From the NCBI GenBank assembly GCA_001768565.1, contig MEOE01000001.1, positions 124,001-188,000 on the forward strand: a stretch of DNA of 64,000 nt, read 5' to 3'. The translations under genes and the position numbers were made by a program. The DNA comes from Bacteroidetes bacterium GWF2_33_16. GTDB lineage: Bacteria > Bacteroidota > Bacteroidia > Bacteroidales > UBA12077. Below the pieces are notes generated by a model. It did not search any database. It worked only from the letters and a program-made list of their open reading frames with translations, and was not told where the DNA came from. Shown here in pieces: positions 44,029 to 53,334 of this stretch. Numbering within the stretch: the first letter of the stretch is position 1; every line of letters starts with the position of its first letter.

Positions 44029-44766
44029 CTAGTGAGGCCCAATCTGCCAACCTAAAGCCATTTGCAACAATGGGAATACCATTGTCTCTCCTGGTTCATA
44101 GTAATTTATTTCGTTTGGGTCAGATTCATAATAATAGCGCGATTCAGCAACTTTTGAAACAGCTATTGACAAACCAATTGAGAAATTAAAACTCCCTTCG
44201 GTTAGACGTTTATAGCCCAAATCGAAATGCAATACATTTGATTTATAATCAGAATATTTCATTCCCAGGTCCCAATCATCATAGGTTTCTTCACCATAAA
44301 ACTTTTCATATCCAAATCCAACGTATGGCCTATTACTACCAGAACCCACAGGGATAAGGAATTTCATATGACCCCCAATTCCATAAGTTCCTATACCAAG
44401 CGTTGTACCATCTGAAAAAAATTCAGTCATAAAACCCTGATATAAAAAACCAGCATAATGCCAGCTAAAGTCTGGGCCAATGGCTAAAAAATTAGCAATC
44501 TGAAAATCTAATGATACCTGTGGTCCGAAAAATAAAACACCCAGCACATCTATCTGTATATTCATTAATGCCAGCCTTACATCGTCAGATTGAGGCAAGA
44601 GAGTGAGATTCGTCGATTCATTAAGTAAAAATGAGTAATCAGCAACTGTTACATTTTGATTTTTAATTTCATCTTCTTTTTCTTGATTGTTCTCAGCAAA
44701 TGCAACTGAACAATGATTGATAAAAAGAAACAAAACAATTAGATTGATTGTAATTAGTCTTCTCAT
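44029..44766 (-). CDS. Outer-membrane beta-barrel protein
   Basis: 245 residues with a signal peptide ending about VAFAENN. The mature part has amphipathic strands with aromatic girdles (SLDFQIANFLAIGPDFSWHY, RPYVGFGYEKFYG, HFDLGYKRLTEGSFNFSIGL) and ends FPLLQMALGWQIGPH. An OMP_b-brl-like small barrel. Function unknown; no operon partner. Confidence 0.75.
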   Translation of the reverse strand: MRRLITINLIVLFLFINHCSVAFAENNQEKEDEIKNQNVTVADYSFLLNESTNLTLLPQSDDVRLALMNIQIDVLGVLFFGPQVSLDFQIANFLAIGPDFSWHYAGFLYQGFMTEFFSDGTTLGIGTYGIGGHMKFLIPVGSGSNRPYVGFGYEKFYGEETYDDWDLGMKYSDYKSNVLHFDLGYKRLTEGSFNFSIGLSIAVSKVAESRYYYESDPNEINYYEPGETMVFPLLQMALGWQIGPH

Positions 44767-44963
44767 GTTATAAAAATTAGGTTAATATTGGTTTGAGAAA
44801 CTTTAATTCATGTGGTAAAAAGAATAATTTATAAATAAAATTAGAAAATACTTTACTGATAATCAAATTTATAACCTTTATTTACATGAAAAACTACAAA
44901 AAATTAATTGTTCAAGTTAAACACTCCGTATTAAAATTTGTTAGTATAGAAAAAGGAATATAG

Positions 44964-45152
44964 ATGGCTATTTTAAAGTTATTACTCATTACAATAATGC
45001 TTGTATTTTTTGCCATGCTTGGTTTATCAGTACGGTTAATTTTTAAAAGCAAGGGCGAATTTAGAGGATCTTCATGCAACAGTTATTCACAAGATCTTAA
45101 GGATAGAGATATCGGTTGTGGTTGTGGAAGTACTGGTTGTATTGCAGAATAA
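44964..45152 (+). CDS. Small Cys-rich membrane protein, possible NqrM-like factor
   Basis: 62 residues. One N-terminal membrane helix (about 5-27) then GEFRGSSCNSYSQDLKDRDI and GCGCGSTGC, with cysteines at 38, 52, 54 and 59. This is the layout of NqrM, an Fe-delivery factor needed for Na+-NQR maturation (one helix plus four Cys as SCGG...CxCxxPC). The spacing and residues differ, so it is a candidate analogue, not a clear homologue. It lies convergent with apbE and next to the nqr operon. AAGGAA precedes the ATG by eight bases. Confidence 0.6.
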   Translation: MAILKLLLITIMLVFFAMLGLSVRLIFKSKGEFRGSSCNSYSQDLKDRDIGCGCGSTGCIAE

Positions 45153-45204
45153 TTGCTATAGATTTATTGGTTAAATATTTAAAACGGTAACGAAATAGCT
45201 TTTA

Positions 45205-46203
45205 TTAAAGCTCCTCAATTATTTCGTCAATTCCCGATGTAGTTTTTACCCTGTAGTTACCTTCATTATCATTATATATAAAGTAAGCTTCGAGTTCGGG
45301 GTGATTTTCAATTAGATCAAGTGATTTTTCTAAACCCAAAACCATAAATGCTGTTGCAAAAGCATCGGCAGTCATGCAATCGTTGGCAATTACTGTTACA
45401 CTCAATAGCGGATGATTTACCGGATACCCAGTTTTGGGATCAATGGTATGTGAATATTTTATCCCATCTTGTTCGTAAAACTTTCTATAATTGCCTGAAG
45501 TAGCTAATGATTTATTACTTAAATGCACAATAGCCTGCATGTTTTCGCCTGGTATATTATTATTATCAATAGGTTTATCAATTCCAATCTTCCATGCTTC
45601 ATTCTTATGATTTAACCCTTTGGTTCTAACTTCGCCACCAATTTCGACCAAGTAATTTTCCGTTTTCTTTTCTTCAAGAAATTGAGCTACCACATCTACA
45701 GCATATCCTTGTGCAATGGCATTCATATCAATTTTAATACGTGGATCTGCCTTAATTACCATATCATTTACTATCCAAACCTTTTTGTAGCCAACAAAGT
45801 CAAGTATACTATCAATTTTGGACTCATTAATTTCTTCCCGTTTATTTAAACCAAATCCCCACGCATTTACTAAAGGGCCAACGGTAATATCAAAGGCGCC
45901 ATCAGTAAGTTTCGATATTTCTTGAGCTCTTATAAAAACCGTTTTTAAATATTCATCAACCAAATTTGAAGTATTATTATTAATCCCTGTTATAATAGAA
46001 AACTTATTATAAGTTGAAAGAGAGGTATCAAATTCGGCAAGCAGGTTCTCTATCTCCATTTGAAAGTTTTTCTTTTCTTTATTCAAATAGGTGATACTAA
46101 AGGTAGTACCTTGAGTAAATCCACTAATATTAATATAATCATTGGATGGAGTGCACGAAAATAGAAAAAGTAGTATGGCCAAAATAACGATTATTTTTCT
46201 CAT
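45205..46203 (-). CDS. apbE: FAD:protein FMN transferase ApbE
   Basis: 332 residues, lipoprotein (LAILLFLFSC). ApbE signatures: GTTFSITY, DMNAIAQGYAVDVVAQFLEE, YLVEIGGEVRTKG and YSHTIDPKTGYPVNHPLLSV. In the periplasm it covalently attaches FMN from FAD to threonine residues of NqrB and NqrC, both encoded just upstream. A terminator separates it from nqrF, so it has its own control or depends on read-through. Confidence 0.96.
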   Translation of the reverse strand: MRKIIVILAILLFLFSCTPSNDYINISGFTQGTTFSITYLNKEKKNFQMEIENLLAEFDTSLSTYNKFSIITGINNNTSNLVDEYLKTVFIRAQEISKLTDGAFDITVGPLVNAWGFGLNKREEINESKIDSILDFVGYKKVWIVNDMVIKADPRIKIDMNAIAQGYAVDVVAQFLEEKKTENYLVEIGGEVRTKGLNHKNEAWKIGIDKPIDNNNIPGENMQAIVHLSNKSLATSGNYRKFYEQDGIKYSHTIDPKTGYPVNHPLLSVTVIANDCMTADAFATAFMVLGLEKSLDLIENHPELEAYFIYNDNEGNYRVKTTSGIDEIIEEL

Positions 46204-46254
46204 TAGGTCTATAAATTAGGTGTATTCAAATTAAATAGAAAAATTATTAATAAC

Positions 46255-46284
46255 AAAAAAACCGGAGAACAAATGCACTCCGGT
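46255..46284 (-). terminator. Terminator of the nqr operon
   Basis: Stem ACCGGAG/CTCCGGT with a T-run in minus-strand sense (A-run at 46255-46260), just after nqrF. Confidence 0.82.
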
Positions 46285-46305
46285 AATTATTAAATAATAA
46301 TTTAT

Positions 46306-47562
46306 TTATCCTCCAAAATCGTCGAATGCAAGCATTTCGTCAGGGATTCCTAAATCATATATCATTTTTTGAACGGCATCGTTCATTACGGGCGGACCAC
46401 AAAGATAATATTCAATCTCTTCGGGCTCAGAATGGCTACTCAAGTATTCGTTATAAACAACCTGATGAATAAATCCTGTAAGTCCAGTCCAGTTATCTTC
46501 TTTCTTAGGTTCAGAAAGGGCTATGTAAAACTTAAAATTTGGGAATTCCTTTTCTATTTGTCTAAATTCATCTTCGTAGAAAACCTCCCGTTTTGATCGT
46601 GCTCCATACCAAAACGTAACTTTCCTGTTGGTTTTTAAAGTATGAAATAAATGGAAAATATGTGACCGCAACGGAGCCATACCCGCACCACCACCAATAT
46701 ACATCATTTCGCGATCAGTTTCTTTTATATGGAATTCGCCATATGGACCAGAAATCATTACTTTGTCACCTGGTTTTCGAGAAAAAATAAAGGATGAGCA
46801 AATACCAGGATTTACATTCATAAAGGTACCTTTTGATCTATCCCATGGTGGAGTAGCAATACGTATATTTAGTTTTACAATATTTCCTTCTTTTGGGAAA
46901 TTGGCCATAGAATAAGCCCTGTATGTCTCTTCAGGATTTTTCATTTTTAAATCCCACATCTTAAACTGATCCCACTCTTCGCGGAACTGCTCATCGATAT
47001 CAAACTTCTTAAAATCTACTTCGATTTTAGGAACATCAATCTGAATATATCCTCCAGATTTAAAGTTAAGTGTTTCGCCCTCGGGTAATTTAACAACAAA
47101 CTCCTTAATAAAGGTTGCCACATTTCTGTTTGATATAACTTCGCATTCCCATTTCTTAATACCTAAAACTTCTTCAGGAACTTTAATTTGCATGTCGCTC
47201 CTGATTTTAACCTGACAACCAAGGCGCCAATAATTTTGCTGCTCGCGTCGGGTAAAAAACCCTGTTTCTGTTGGCAATATGCTACCACCTCCATCGAGTA
47301 CCTGACATTTACACATTCCACATGTACCACCTCCACCACACGCCGATGGTAGAAAAATACCATTGTTCGAAAGAGTAGTTAAAATTGTACTTCCTGGATT
47401 TACAATAATTTCCTTTTCTTCATTAATAGTTAATTTAACATCTCCCTGTGGTGTAAGTTTCTGACGAGCATATAATAATACTATAACCAATAATAGTATA
47501 ATAATAAGAAATATGGCTATACCAAGAAGGATGATTGCAAAACTTGATGTTAATAATAGCAT
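46306..47562 (-). CDS. nqrF: Na+-NQR subunit F (NADH dehydrogenase)
   Basis: 418 residues. N-terminal membrane helix, [2Fe-2S] domain with LPSACGGGGTCGMCKCQV plus GCQVKI, then FAD-binding (RAYSMANFPKEG) and NADH-binding domains (GGGAGMAPLRSHIFHLF, YLCGPPVM) ending FDDFGG. Takes electrons from NADH at the cytoplasmic side and feeds the sodium pump. Last of six in-order nqr genes. Confidence 0.97.
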   Translation of the reverse strand: MLLLTSSFAIILLGIAIFLIIILLLVIVLLYARQKLTPQGDVKLTINEEKEIIVNPGSTILTTLSNNGIFLPSACGGGGTCGMCKCQVLDGGGSILPTETGFFTRREQQNYWRLGCQVKIRSDMQIKVPEEVLGIKKWECEVISNRNVATFIKEFVVKLPEGETLNFKSGGYIQIDVPKIEVDFKKFDIDEQFREEWDQFKMWDLKMKNPEETYRAYSMANFPKEGNIVKLNIRIATPPWDRSKGTFMNVNPGICSSFIFSRKPGDKVMISGPYGEFHIKETDREMMYIGGGAGMAPLRSHIFHLFHTLKTNRKVTFWYGARSKREVFYEDEFRQIEKEFPNFKFYIALSEPKKEDNWTGLTGFIHQVVYNEYLSSHSEPEEIEYYLCGPPVMNDAVQKMIYDLGIPDEMLAFDDFGG

Positions 47563-47603
47563 GTTTATAATATTTAGTATTTTATAAAATTTAATTTATG
47601 GAT

Positions 47604-48221
47604 CTATAATTTTATTCCCATAAAACCCATAAAAGCAATACCCATTAGCCCCGTTATTATAAAAGTTATTCCTAAGCCTTTTAGTGGATCGGGAACGTTC
47701 GAATACCTGATTTTTTCGCGAATGGCGGCTAGACCAACAATAGCAATAAACCATCCAAATCCTGATCCTAATCCAAATACAGTTGCCTCAGCTAAGGTAT
47801 TATAAGCCCTTTCCTGCATAAATAATGATCCACCTAAAATAGCACAGTTAACAGCTATAAGGGGTAAAAATATCCCTAATGAATTATATAAAGCAGGTGA
47901 AAACTTTTCAACAATCATTTCCACTAATTGGGTCATTGATGCAATAACAGCGATAAAGATTATAAAGCTTAAAAAGCTTAAATCAACATCAGCAAATTCG
48001 GGACTTAGCCATGCCAAAGCGCCTTCCCTTAAAAGATAATTTTCAATCAGATAATCGACCGGGACTGTAATTCCTAAAACAAATATTACGGCTATTCCAA
48101 GTCCTGTTGATGTCTTTACAGTTTTTGATACAGCAAGATATGAACACATACCAAGAAAGTATGCAAAAATCATATTATCGATAAAAACTGATTTAACAAA
48201 TATATTGATTAGATTTTCCAT
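47604..48221 (-). CDS. nqrE: Na+-NQR subunit E
   Basis: 205 residues, six-helix membrane protein with the conserved [20 protein letters not shown] and [14 protein letters not shown], the latter containing the Cys that, with NqrD, ligates the intramembrane iron-sulfur centre. 41 bp before nqrF. Confidence 0.97.
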   Translation of the reverse strand: MENLINIFVKSVFIDNMIFAYFLGMCSYLAVSKTVKTSTGLGIAVIFVLGITVPVDYLIENYLLREGALAWLSPEFADVDLSFLSFIIFIAVIASMTQLVEMIVEKFSPALYNSLGIFLPLIAVNCAILGGSLFMQERAYNTLAEATVFGLGSGFGWFIAIVGLAAIREKIRYSNVPDPLKGLGITFIITGLMGIAFMGFMGIKL

Positions 48222-48247
48222 TTTTCTATAATGATTTGATATTCAAA

Positions 48248-48895
48248 CTATTTAGATTCTATAAGTTTTTTGTTTCTTGCCCGTTGCACCCAGATAATTA
48301 TTCCTACAACAATAAGAGCCATTGGTGGAAGAATCATCAGTCCGTTATTCTGATATCCAAATTTATAGAATCCCTCTGGGACAACCTGATAGCCCCAAAC
48401 AGTACCCGATCCTAATAATTCTCTAAAAAATGCAACTATGATCAGGATTATACCATAACCAGCCGAGTTACCTATTCCATCGAGAAAAGAGACCCATGGT
48501 TTATTACCCATGGCAAAAGCTTCGAGACGACCCATGATAATACAATTTGTAATAATAAGTCCAACAAAAACCGAAAGCTGTTTACTAATGTCATAAACAA
48601 AAGCTTTTAGAATTTGGTCAACCAGAATTACCATTGCCGCCACAACCACTAATTGAACAATTATTCTAATTCGTGGAGGAATTGAACTTCGCAAAAAAGA
48701 TATTACAACATTCGAAACGGCTAATACTACCATAACAGATAATGCCATTACAAATGCTGGTTTCATCTTTACTGTAACAGCTAAAGCTGAGCAGATACCC
48801 AAAACCTGAACTGTAATTGGATTACTATTCCCTAATGGTTCGGTTAATAATTTGATATTCTTACTCGAAAATAAGGGTTCTTTTTCTGAACTCAT
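48248..48895 (-). CDS. nqrD: Na+-NQR subunit D
   Basis: 215 residues, six-helix membrane protein with the conserved VQVLGICSALAVTVKM and TNCIIMGRLEAFAM, each carrying a Cys of the NqrD/E iron centre. 6 bp after nqrC. Confidence 0.97.
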   Translation of the reverse strand: MSSEKEPLFSSKNIKLLTEPLGNSNPITVQVLGICSALAVTVKMKPAFVMALSVMVVLAVSNVVISFLRSSIPPRIRIIVQLVVVAAMVILVDQILKAFVYDISKQLSVFVGLIITNCIIMGRLEAFAMGNKPWVSFLDGIGNSAGYGIILIIVAFFRELLGSGTVWGYQVVPEGFYKFGYQNNGLMILPPMALIVVGIIIWVQRARNKKLIESK

Positions 48896-48901
48896 GATAT
48901 G

Positions 48902-49609
48902 CTATTTTTTAATATTTTTAAAATATGGTTCGTAGCTACTCAAACAATCTTTGAGCATTTGGTCAACGCCAACACTTGTAATTGTACCTCCTGAAATACC
49001 ATCTACCTCATGTTTTGATTCTTTATCGGCAGTTCCACCTTTAACTACACTAACTGAAACAAATTTCCCGGATTCATTAAAAATCTGTTTATCTACAAAT
49101 TCTAGTTGAAACCATTTTGTTTCGATCTCGGCACCTAATCCAGGTGTTTCGCCTTTATGTGCGAAGTTTGTTCCAAAAATAGTCGACAAATCTTCCTTTA
49201 GAGAAACATATCCCCAAATTGGACCCCATAAACCTTTACCATAAACAGGTATAATATATTGTTTGGTTTGGTTATCGATTGAACCAACATAAATTGGGAG
49301 ATTTCTTTCAGTTAAAGGTTTGGCTAGTTCCTTTTTCATATCAATATTAAAAGCATTAACCCCATCGATAACTACACCATTAGAGCTTACCACATAGCTT
49401 TCGGTGATGTATTTATTATACATTTCTTCGGCATTTTTAGCAGTGCTTTCAATATTAAGAGAAGCAAGAATGTTTTGTTTCTTATTTATTTCCACATTTC
49501 TTTTTTGAAAAGGTTGAAGAGTTATTGCGGCAACTGACAAAACAGCCGCAACAACAATAACCATTACAGATGAGAAAATAAAAATATATGTATTACTAAA
49601 TGACTTCAT
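48902..49609 (-). CDS. nqrC: Na+-NQR subunit C
   Basis: 235 residues. One N-terminal helix and a periplasmic FMN domain. The FMN-threonine lies in DGISGGTITSVGVDQML, where SGGT replaces the SGAT seen in Vibrio. GETPGLGAEIETKWFQ is also conserved. FMN is attached by ApbE, encoded downstream. Confidence 0.96.
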   Translation of the reverse strand: MKSFSNTYIFIFSSVMVIVVAAVLSVAAITLQPFQKRNVEINKKQNILASLNIESTAKNAEEMYNKYITESYVVSSNGVVIDGVNAFNIDMKKELAKPLTERNLPIYVGSIDNQTKQYIIPVYGKGLWGPIWGYVSLKEDLSTIFGTNFAHKGETPGLGAEIETKWFQLEFVDKQIFNESGKFVSVSVVKGGTADKESKHEVDGISGGTITSVGVDQMLKDCLSSYEPYFKNIKK

Positions 49610-49623
49610 AATCTTACTAGTTT

Positions 49624-50784
49624 TTATGCTTTTACTTTAGCTCTTTTTAAACGTTTTGAAATATTGGCTTCAATTACATAATGATCAATAAGTGGTGCAA
49701 ATACATTCATCAGTAGAATTGCCAACATCATTCCTTCTGGATAAGCCGGATTCAGCACTCGAATAAGTATTGCAAGGAATCCTATTAAAAACCCATAGAT
49801 AATTTTACCTCGTGCAGTTTGAGCGGCAGAAACCGGATCGGTGGCCATAAATACAGCCCCGAATGCAAATCCGCCAAGCAATAAATGCTGATATGCGGGA
49901 ACAGACATATATGGATTTACAGCAAAAGCATTAAGTAGTAAACCCATAACCAATCCCCCAATAAAAGTGGAGAAAATAATTCTGGCACTTCCGATTCCTG
50001 TAATCAATAAAATTGCCGCCCCAATTAATATTGCCAGAGTTGATGTCTCTCCAATAGAACCAGGAATAAATCCAAAAAACATATCTGCAACACTTGGTAA
50101 TTTATCAATCTGACCAGCAGCTGCATCAGCCAGAGGAGTAGCTCCGGTATACGAATCAACAATAACATCACCTTTCATCATGCCATGTGTCCAAACAGCA
50201 TTACCAGACATATACGATGGATATGCAAAGAACAAAAATGCCCGAGCAGTAAGTGCAGGGTTTAAAATATTCATCCCGGTTCCTCCAAAAACCTCTTTTC
50301 CAATAATAACAGCAAATGCAGTAGCCAACGCAACCATCCAGAGAGGTATATCGACAGGCAAAACCAATGGAATTAGCATTCCTGTAACAAGAAACCCTTC
50401 GTTTACTTCATGACCACGATATTGAGCAAATGCGAACTCAATGCCTAACCCAACCACGTATGAAACTACAACAATTGGGAAAACTCTTAGAAAACCCATA
50501 AAGAATAATTCCCAGAATGTGCCCACCTGCCCTGTAGCTACAAAATGCTGATGACCAACATTCCACATACCAAATAAAAGGGAAGGAATTAGTGCCAGCA
50601 CAACAACAGTCATTGTTCGTTTCATATCGTTAGCATCACGAATATGTGTTCCTTTAGTAGTAACTGTATCTGGAACAAACATAAATGACTCAAATGCTTC
50701 GAATGTAGAATGGAGCTTTTCAAATTTTCCACCCTTTTCAAACTTTGGTTTTATCTTGTCTAAATATCCTCGTAAAAATTTCAT
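49624..50784 (-). CDS. nqrB: Na+-NQR subunit B
   Basis: 386 residues, about ten helices. FMN-threonine in SYTGATPLADAAAG, with the conserved GGTGMNILNPALTARAFLFF upstream of it and MATDPVSAAQT later. Carries covalent FMN, riboflavin and probably the Na+ pathway. First membrane subunit after nqrA. Confidence 0.97.
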   Translation of the reverse strand: MKFLRGYLDKIKPKFEKGGKFEKLHSTFEAFESFMFVPDTVTTKGTHIRDANDMKRTMTVVVLALIPSLLFGMWNVGHQHFVATGQVGTFWELFFMGFLRVFPIVVVSYVVGLGIEFAFAQYRGHEVNEGFLVTGMLIPLVLPVDIPLWMVALATAFAVIIGKEVFGGTGMNILNPALTARAFLFFAYPSYMSGNAVWTHGMMKGDVIVDSYTGATPLADAAAGQIDKLPSVADMFFGFIPGSIGETSTLAILIGAAILLITGIGSARIIFSTFIGGLVMGLLLNAFAVNPYMSVPAYQHLLLGGFAFGAVFMATDPVSAAQTARGKIIYGFLIGFLAILIRVLNPAYPEGMMLAILLMNVFAPLIDHYVIEANISKRLKRAKVKA

Positions 50785-50846
50785 TAATCGATATATTTAA
50801 GTTTTGTTTTCTAAGTTCTCAATAAAAAATTGCCAATAGCCATGAT

Positions 50847-52199
50847 TTAGCTCATTTCGGATCTTATTAAATCAAGACCCTTGCGAACTATCGACTGAAC
50901 ATCTGTTTTTGAAGTACAAACGAATTCGCACAATGCAAAATCCTCCTCATCCACTTCGTATATACCCAACCTCTCCATTTGATCAATATCTTCGGCCAGA
51001 ATTGCTTTAATCAGATGCACAGGATAAATATCGAACGGAAATACTTTTTCGTATTCGCCCGACATTACAAAAGATCTGTGTCCACCATGCATATTAGTAT
51101 CTAGCTTGTACCTTTTACCTGGCATAAGTCCGGAGAAAAAAGTACGTGATGCACTATATTTTTTAATACCAGGCAAAGCCCAGCCAAAAAACTCAAAATA
51201 TTTACCTTCAGGAATAACAGTTATCTGATTATCATAATAACCAACAAATCCTTCACTCATCAATTTACTACCTGTTAAAACATTTCCGCTAATAATACGG
51301 TTATCTCCAGGTTTAATATTTTCTTTTAAAATATTTCTCACACATGCCCCATTTATAATTTTTAAATATGATGGATGCACTACCTCAGAGCCTGTTATAG
51401 CAATATTTTTTGAAGCATCATAAATACCTTTTTCAAATAATCGTCCAATTGAAATTATTTCCTGTGGATATGTATACCAAACAATATCTCCTTTATTAAT
51501 TGGATCAATTTTGTGAATTTGAACACCAACATTTCCGGCAGGATGAGGACCAGCAAAATAATTTATTTGAACACCTTTTGCTGACGTATATGTTTCGGCA
51601 GGGGGATAATCTGAGTTTAGGTTTAAATGAATAATCCCTGCTGTAAGTCTTGATAATACATCTATTCCCTTTTGAAACATAGCTGCTTCATCCTTAACCA
51701 TAAAATCCATGTCGGGAGCTAAGGGAGAAGTATCGAATGCTGAAATAAATATCGCTTTTGGATTATCTTTTGGATTTGCAATTGTAGAATAGGGTCGTTG
51801 TCTTAAAGCTGGCCACAATCCGCTTTCCTGTAAAATTAAAATTATTTCTTCGCGCGACATTGATTTTGGATCGCCATGTTTAAATTCCTTGTACTCGATT
51901 TTAGCATCTGCCCGAACAACTACTTCAAGAATCATGCGTCGTTCACCACGATTGATAGCAGTAACCTCTCCACTTACCGGTGATGTAAACTGAATTTCAG
52001 GTTGAAACTTATCGTAAAACAGAGATGTACCTGCTTTAACCTTATCGCCAATATTTACCGTTAACTTAGGTCTAATACCTTTGAAATCGTTTGGCTTAAT
52101 AGCATAAAACTCAGATGGCAAAGCTCTCTTTATTACTTTCTCGGCAGCACCTTCTAAGCTTATGTTTAATCCTTTTTTAATTCGAATAACTTCTGGCAT
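50847..52199 (-). CDS. nqrA: Na+-NQR subunit A
   Basis: 450 residues, peripheral ubiquinone-site subunit. Conserved KGLNISLEGAAEKVI, AGTSLFYDKFQPEIQFTSPV, PAGNVGVQIHKIDPI, and C-terminal LGIYEVDEEDFALCEFVCTS. First gene of the nqrABCDEF operon; the long AT-rich upstream region carries its promoter. Confidence 0.97.
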   Translation of the reverse strand: MPEVIRIKKGLNISLEGAAEKVIKRALPSEFYAIKPNDFKGIRPKLTVNIGDKVKAGTSLFYDKFQPEIQFTSPVSGEVTAINRGERRMILEVVVRADAKIEYKEFKHGDPKSMSREEIILILQESGLWPALRQRPYSTIANPKDNPKAIFISAFDTSPLAPDMDFMVKDEAAMFQKGIDVLSRLTAGIIHLNLNSDYPPAETYTSAKGVQINYFAGPHPAGNVGVQIHKIDPINKGDIVWYTYPQEIISIGRLFEKGIYDASKNIAITGSEVVHPSYLKIINGACVRNILKENIKPGDNRIISGNVLTGSKLMSEGFVGYYDNQITVIPEGKYFEFFGWALPGIKKYSASRTFFSGLMPGKRYKLDTNMHGGHRSFVMSGEYEKVFPFDIYPVHLIKAILAEDIDQMERLGIYEVDEEDFALCEFVCTSKTDVQSIVRKGLDLIRSEMS

Positions 52200-52576
52200 T
52201 TCGTAATATTTTGTTCTATTTATTTCTATTGATATTCAAACAAATTTAAAGAAAAAATGAATATTACTATTTGTAATATCAGCTATTAAACCATTAAATA
52301 ATTAATTTGTTTAACATTTTTCTTACAAAATTAACCCCAATTGCAAAAATAAGAATTTAACTACTGAAATAATTAAATTCATTACATTTTAACATATAAA
52401 CAAATCAATATATATTTATTTTTATATTAATTAAGCTGCAAATATAAATTTATTTTTTTCAAATTAATAGATTGGATTTAAAGAAATCTATTTTTGTTTA
52501 TATTTGATAAACTTACAACTATTAATACAACCAATTAGTTAGGAACAATTGTTCTGTAAGCTCAAATAATTTCATC
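52200..52576. promoter_or_regulatory. Divergent promoter region between nqrA and a phosphoesterase
   Basis: 377 bp, very AT-rich, no open frame. Minus strand: TAAATTTG at 52248-52241, 42 bp before the nqrA ATG. Plus strand: TATATTTG at 52499-52506, 70 bp before the ATG at 52577. Both match TAnnTTTG; neither has a clear -33 TTTG. Confidence 0.5.
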
Positions 52577-53332
52577 ATGAGAATTCAATATTGCTCCGAT
52601 TTGCATTTAGAGTTTGATCATAACAGTAAATATCTGGGGAAAAATCCAATACCTGTTAATGGTGATATTTTAATTCTAGCCGGAGATATTGTTCCTCTAC
52701 ATGATGAAAACTTCAGACATCCATTCTTTAGTTTTATTGCAGATAATTACAACCATGTTTTCTGGATTCCGGGTAACCACGAATTCTATCATAAGGATAT
52801 GAATGAATTTAGTAAATCATTTCATATAAAGCTTAGAAGCAACATACATATTTTGCATAACATTGAACTTGAATTTAATAATATCAGATTTATTTTTAGC
52901 ACTTTGTGGACAAAAATAAGCCCTTCTAATGAACGTATAATTGAACAGGGGGTTTCGGATTTTAGTTGTATTGCAAAAAAGGATCGAAAATTTAGAGCTG
53001 TCGATTACAATAAACTTCATACTTCAAGTTTAGATTTTGTGAAACAATCGTTACATCAAAAAACTGATAAAACAGTTGTTATAACCCATCATTTACCTTC
53101 TGATCTTTGCAATGCGAAAGCTCATAAAAAAAGTCCTATTAATGAAGCTTTCTGTGTTAACTTAACTGATTTTATAGAAACCTGTGATGCCAATTTCTGG
53201 ATTTATGGGCACAGTCATTTTAATCAGAAACCACTTTTTATAGGGAACACACTATTAATAACAAACCAGTTGGGATATGTACATCTTAACGAACATAAGA
53301 GTTTTAATCCAAAAGCTTTCTTTTCTATCTAA
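52577..53332 (+). CDS. Calcineurin-like metallophosphoesterase
   Basis: 251 residues, cytosolic. Metal motifs CSDLHLEFD, LAGDIV, WIPGNHEFYH, VITHHLPS and IYGHSHFN are all present, so an active phosphoesterase or nuclease is expected. Substrate unknown. It stops 3 bp before the convergent DUF294 gene's stop, with no terminator between them. Confidence 0.88.
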   Translation: MRIQYCSDLHLEFDHNSKYLGKNPIPVNGDILILAGDIVPLHDENFRHPFFSFIADNYNHVFWIPGNHEFYHKDMNEFSKSFHIKLRSNIHILHNIELEFNNIRFIFSTLWTKISPSNERIIEQGVSDFSCIAKKDRKFRAVDYNKLHTSSLDFVKQSLHQKTDKTVVITHHLPSDLCNAKAHKKSPINEAFCVNLTDFIETCDANFWIYGHSHFNQKPLFIGNTLLITNQLGYVHLNEHKSFNPKAFFSI

Positions 53333-53334
53333 TC

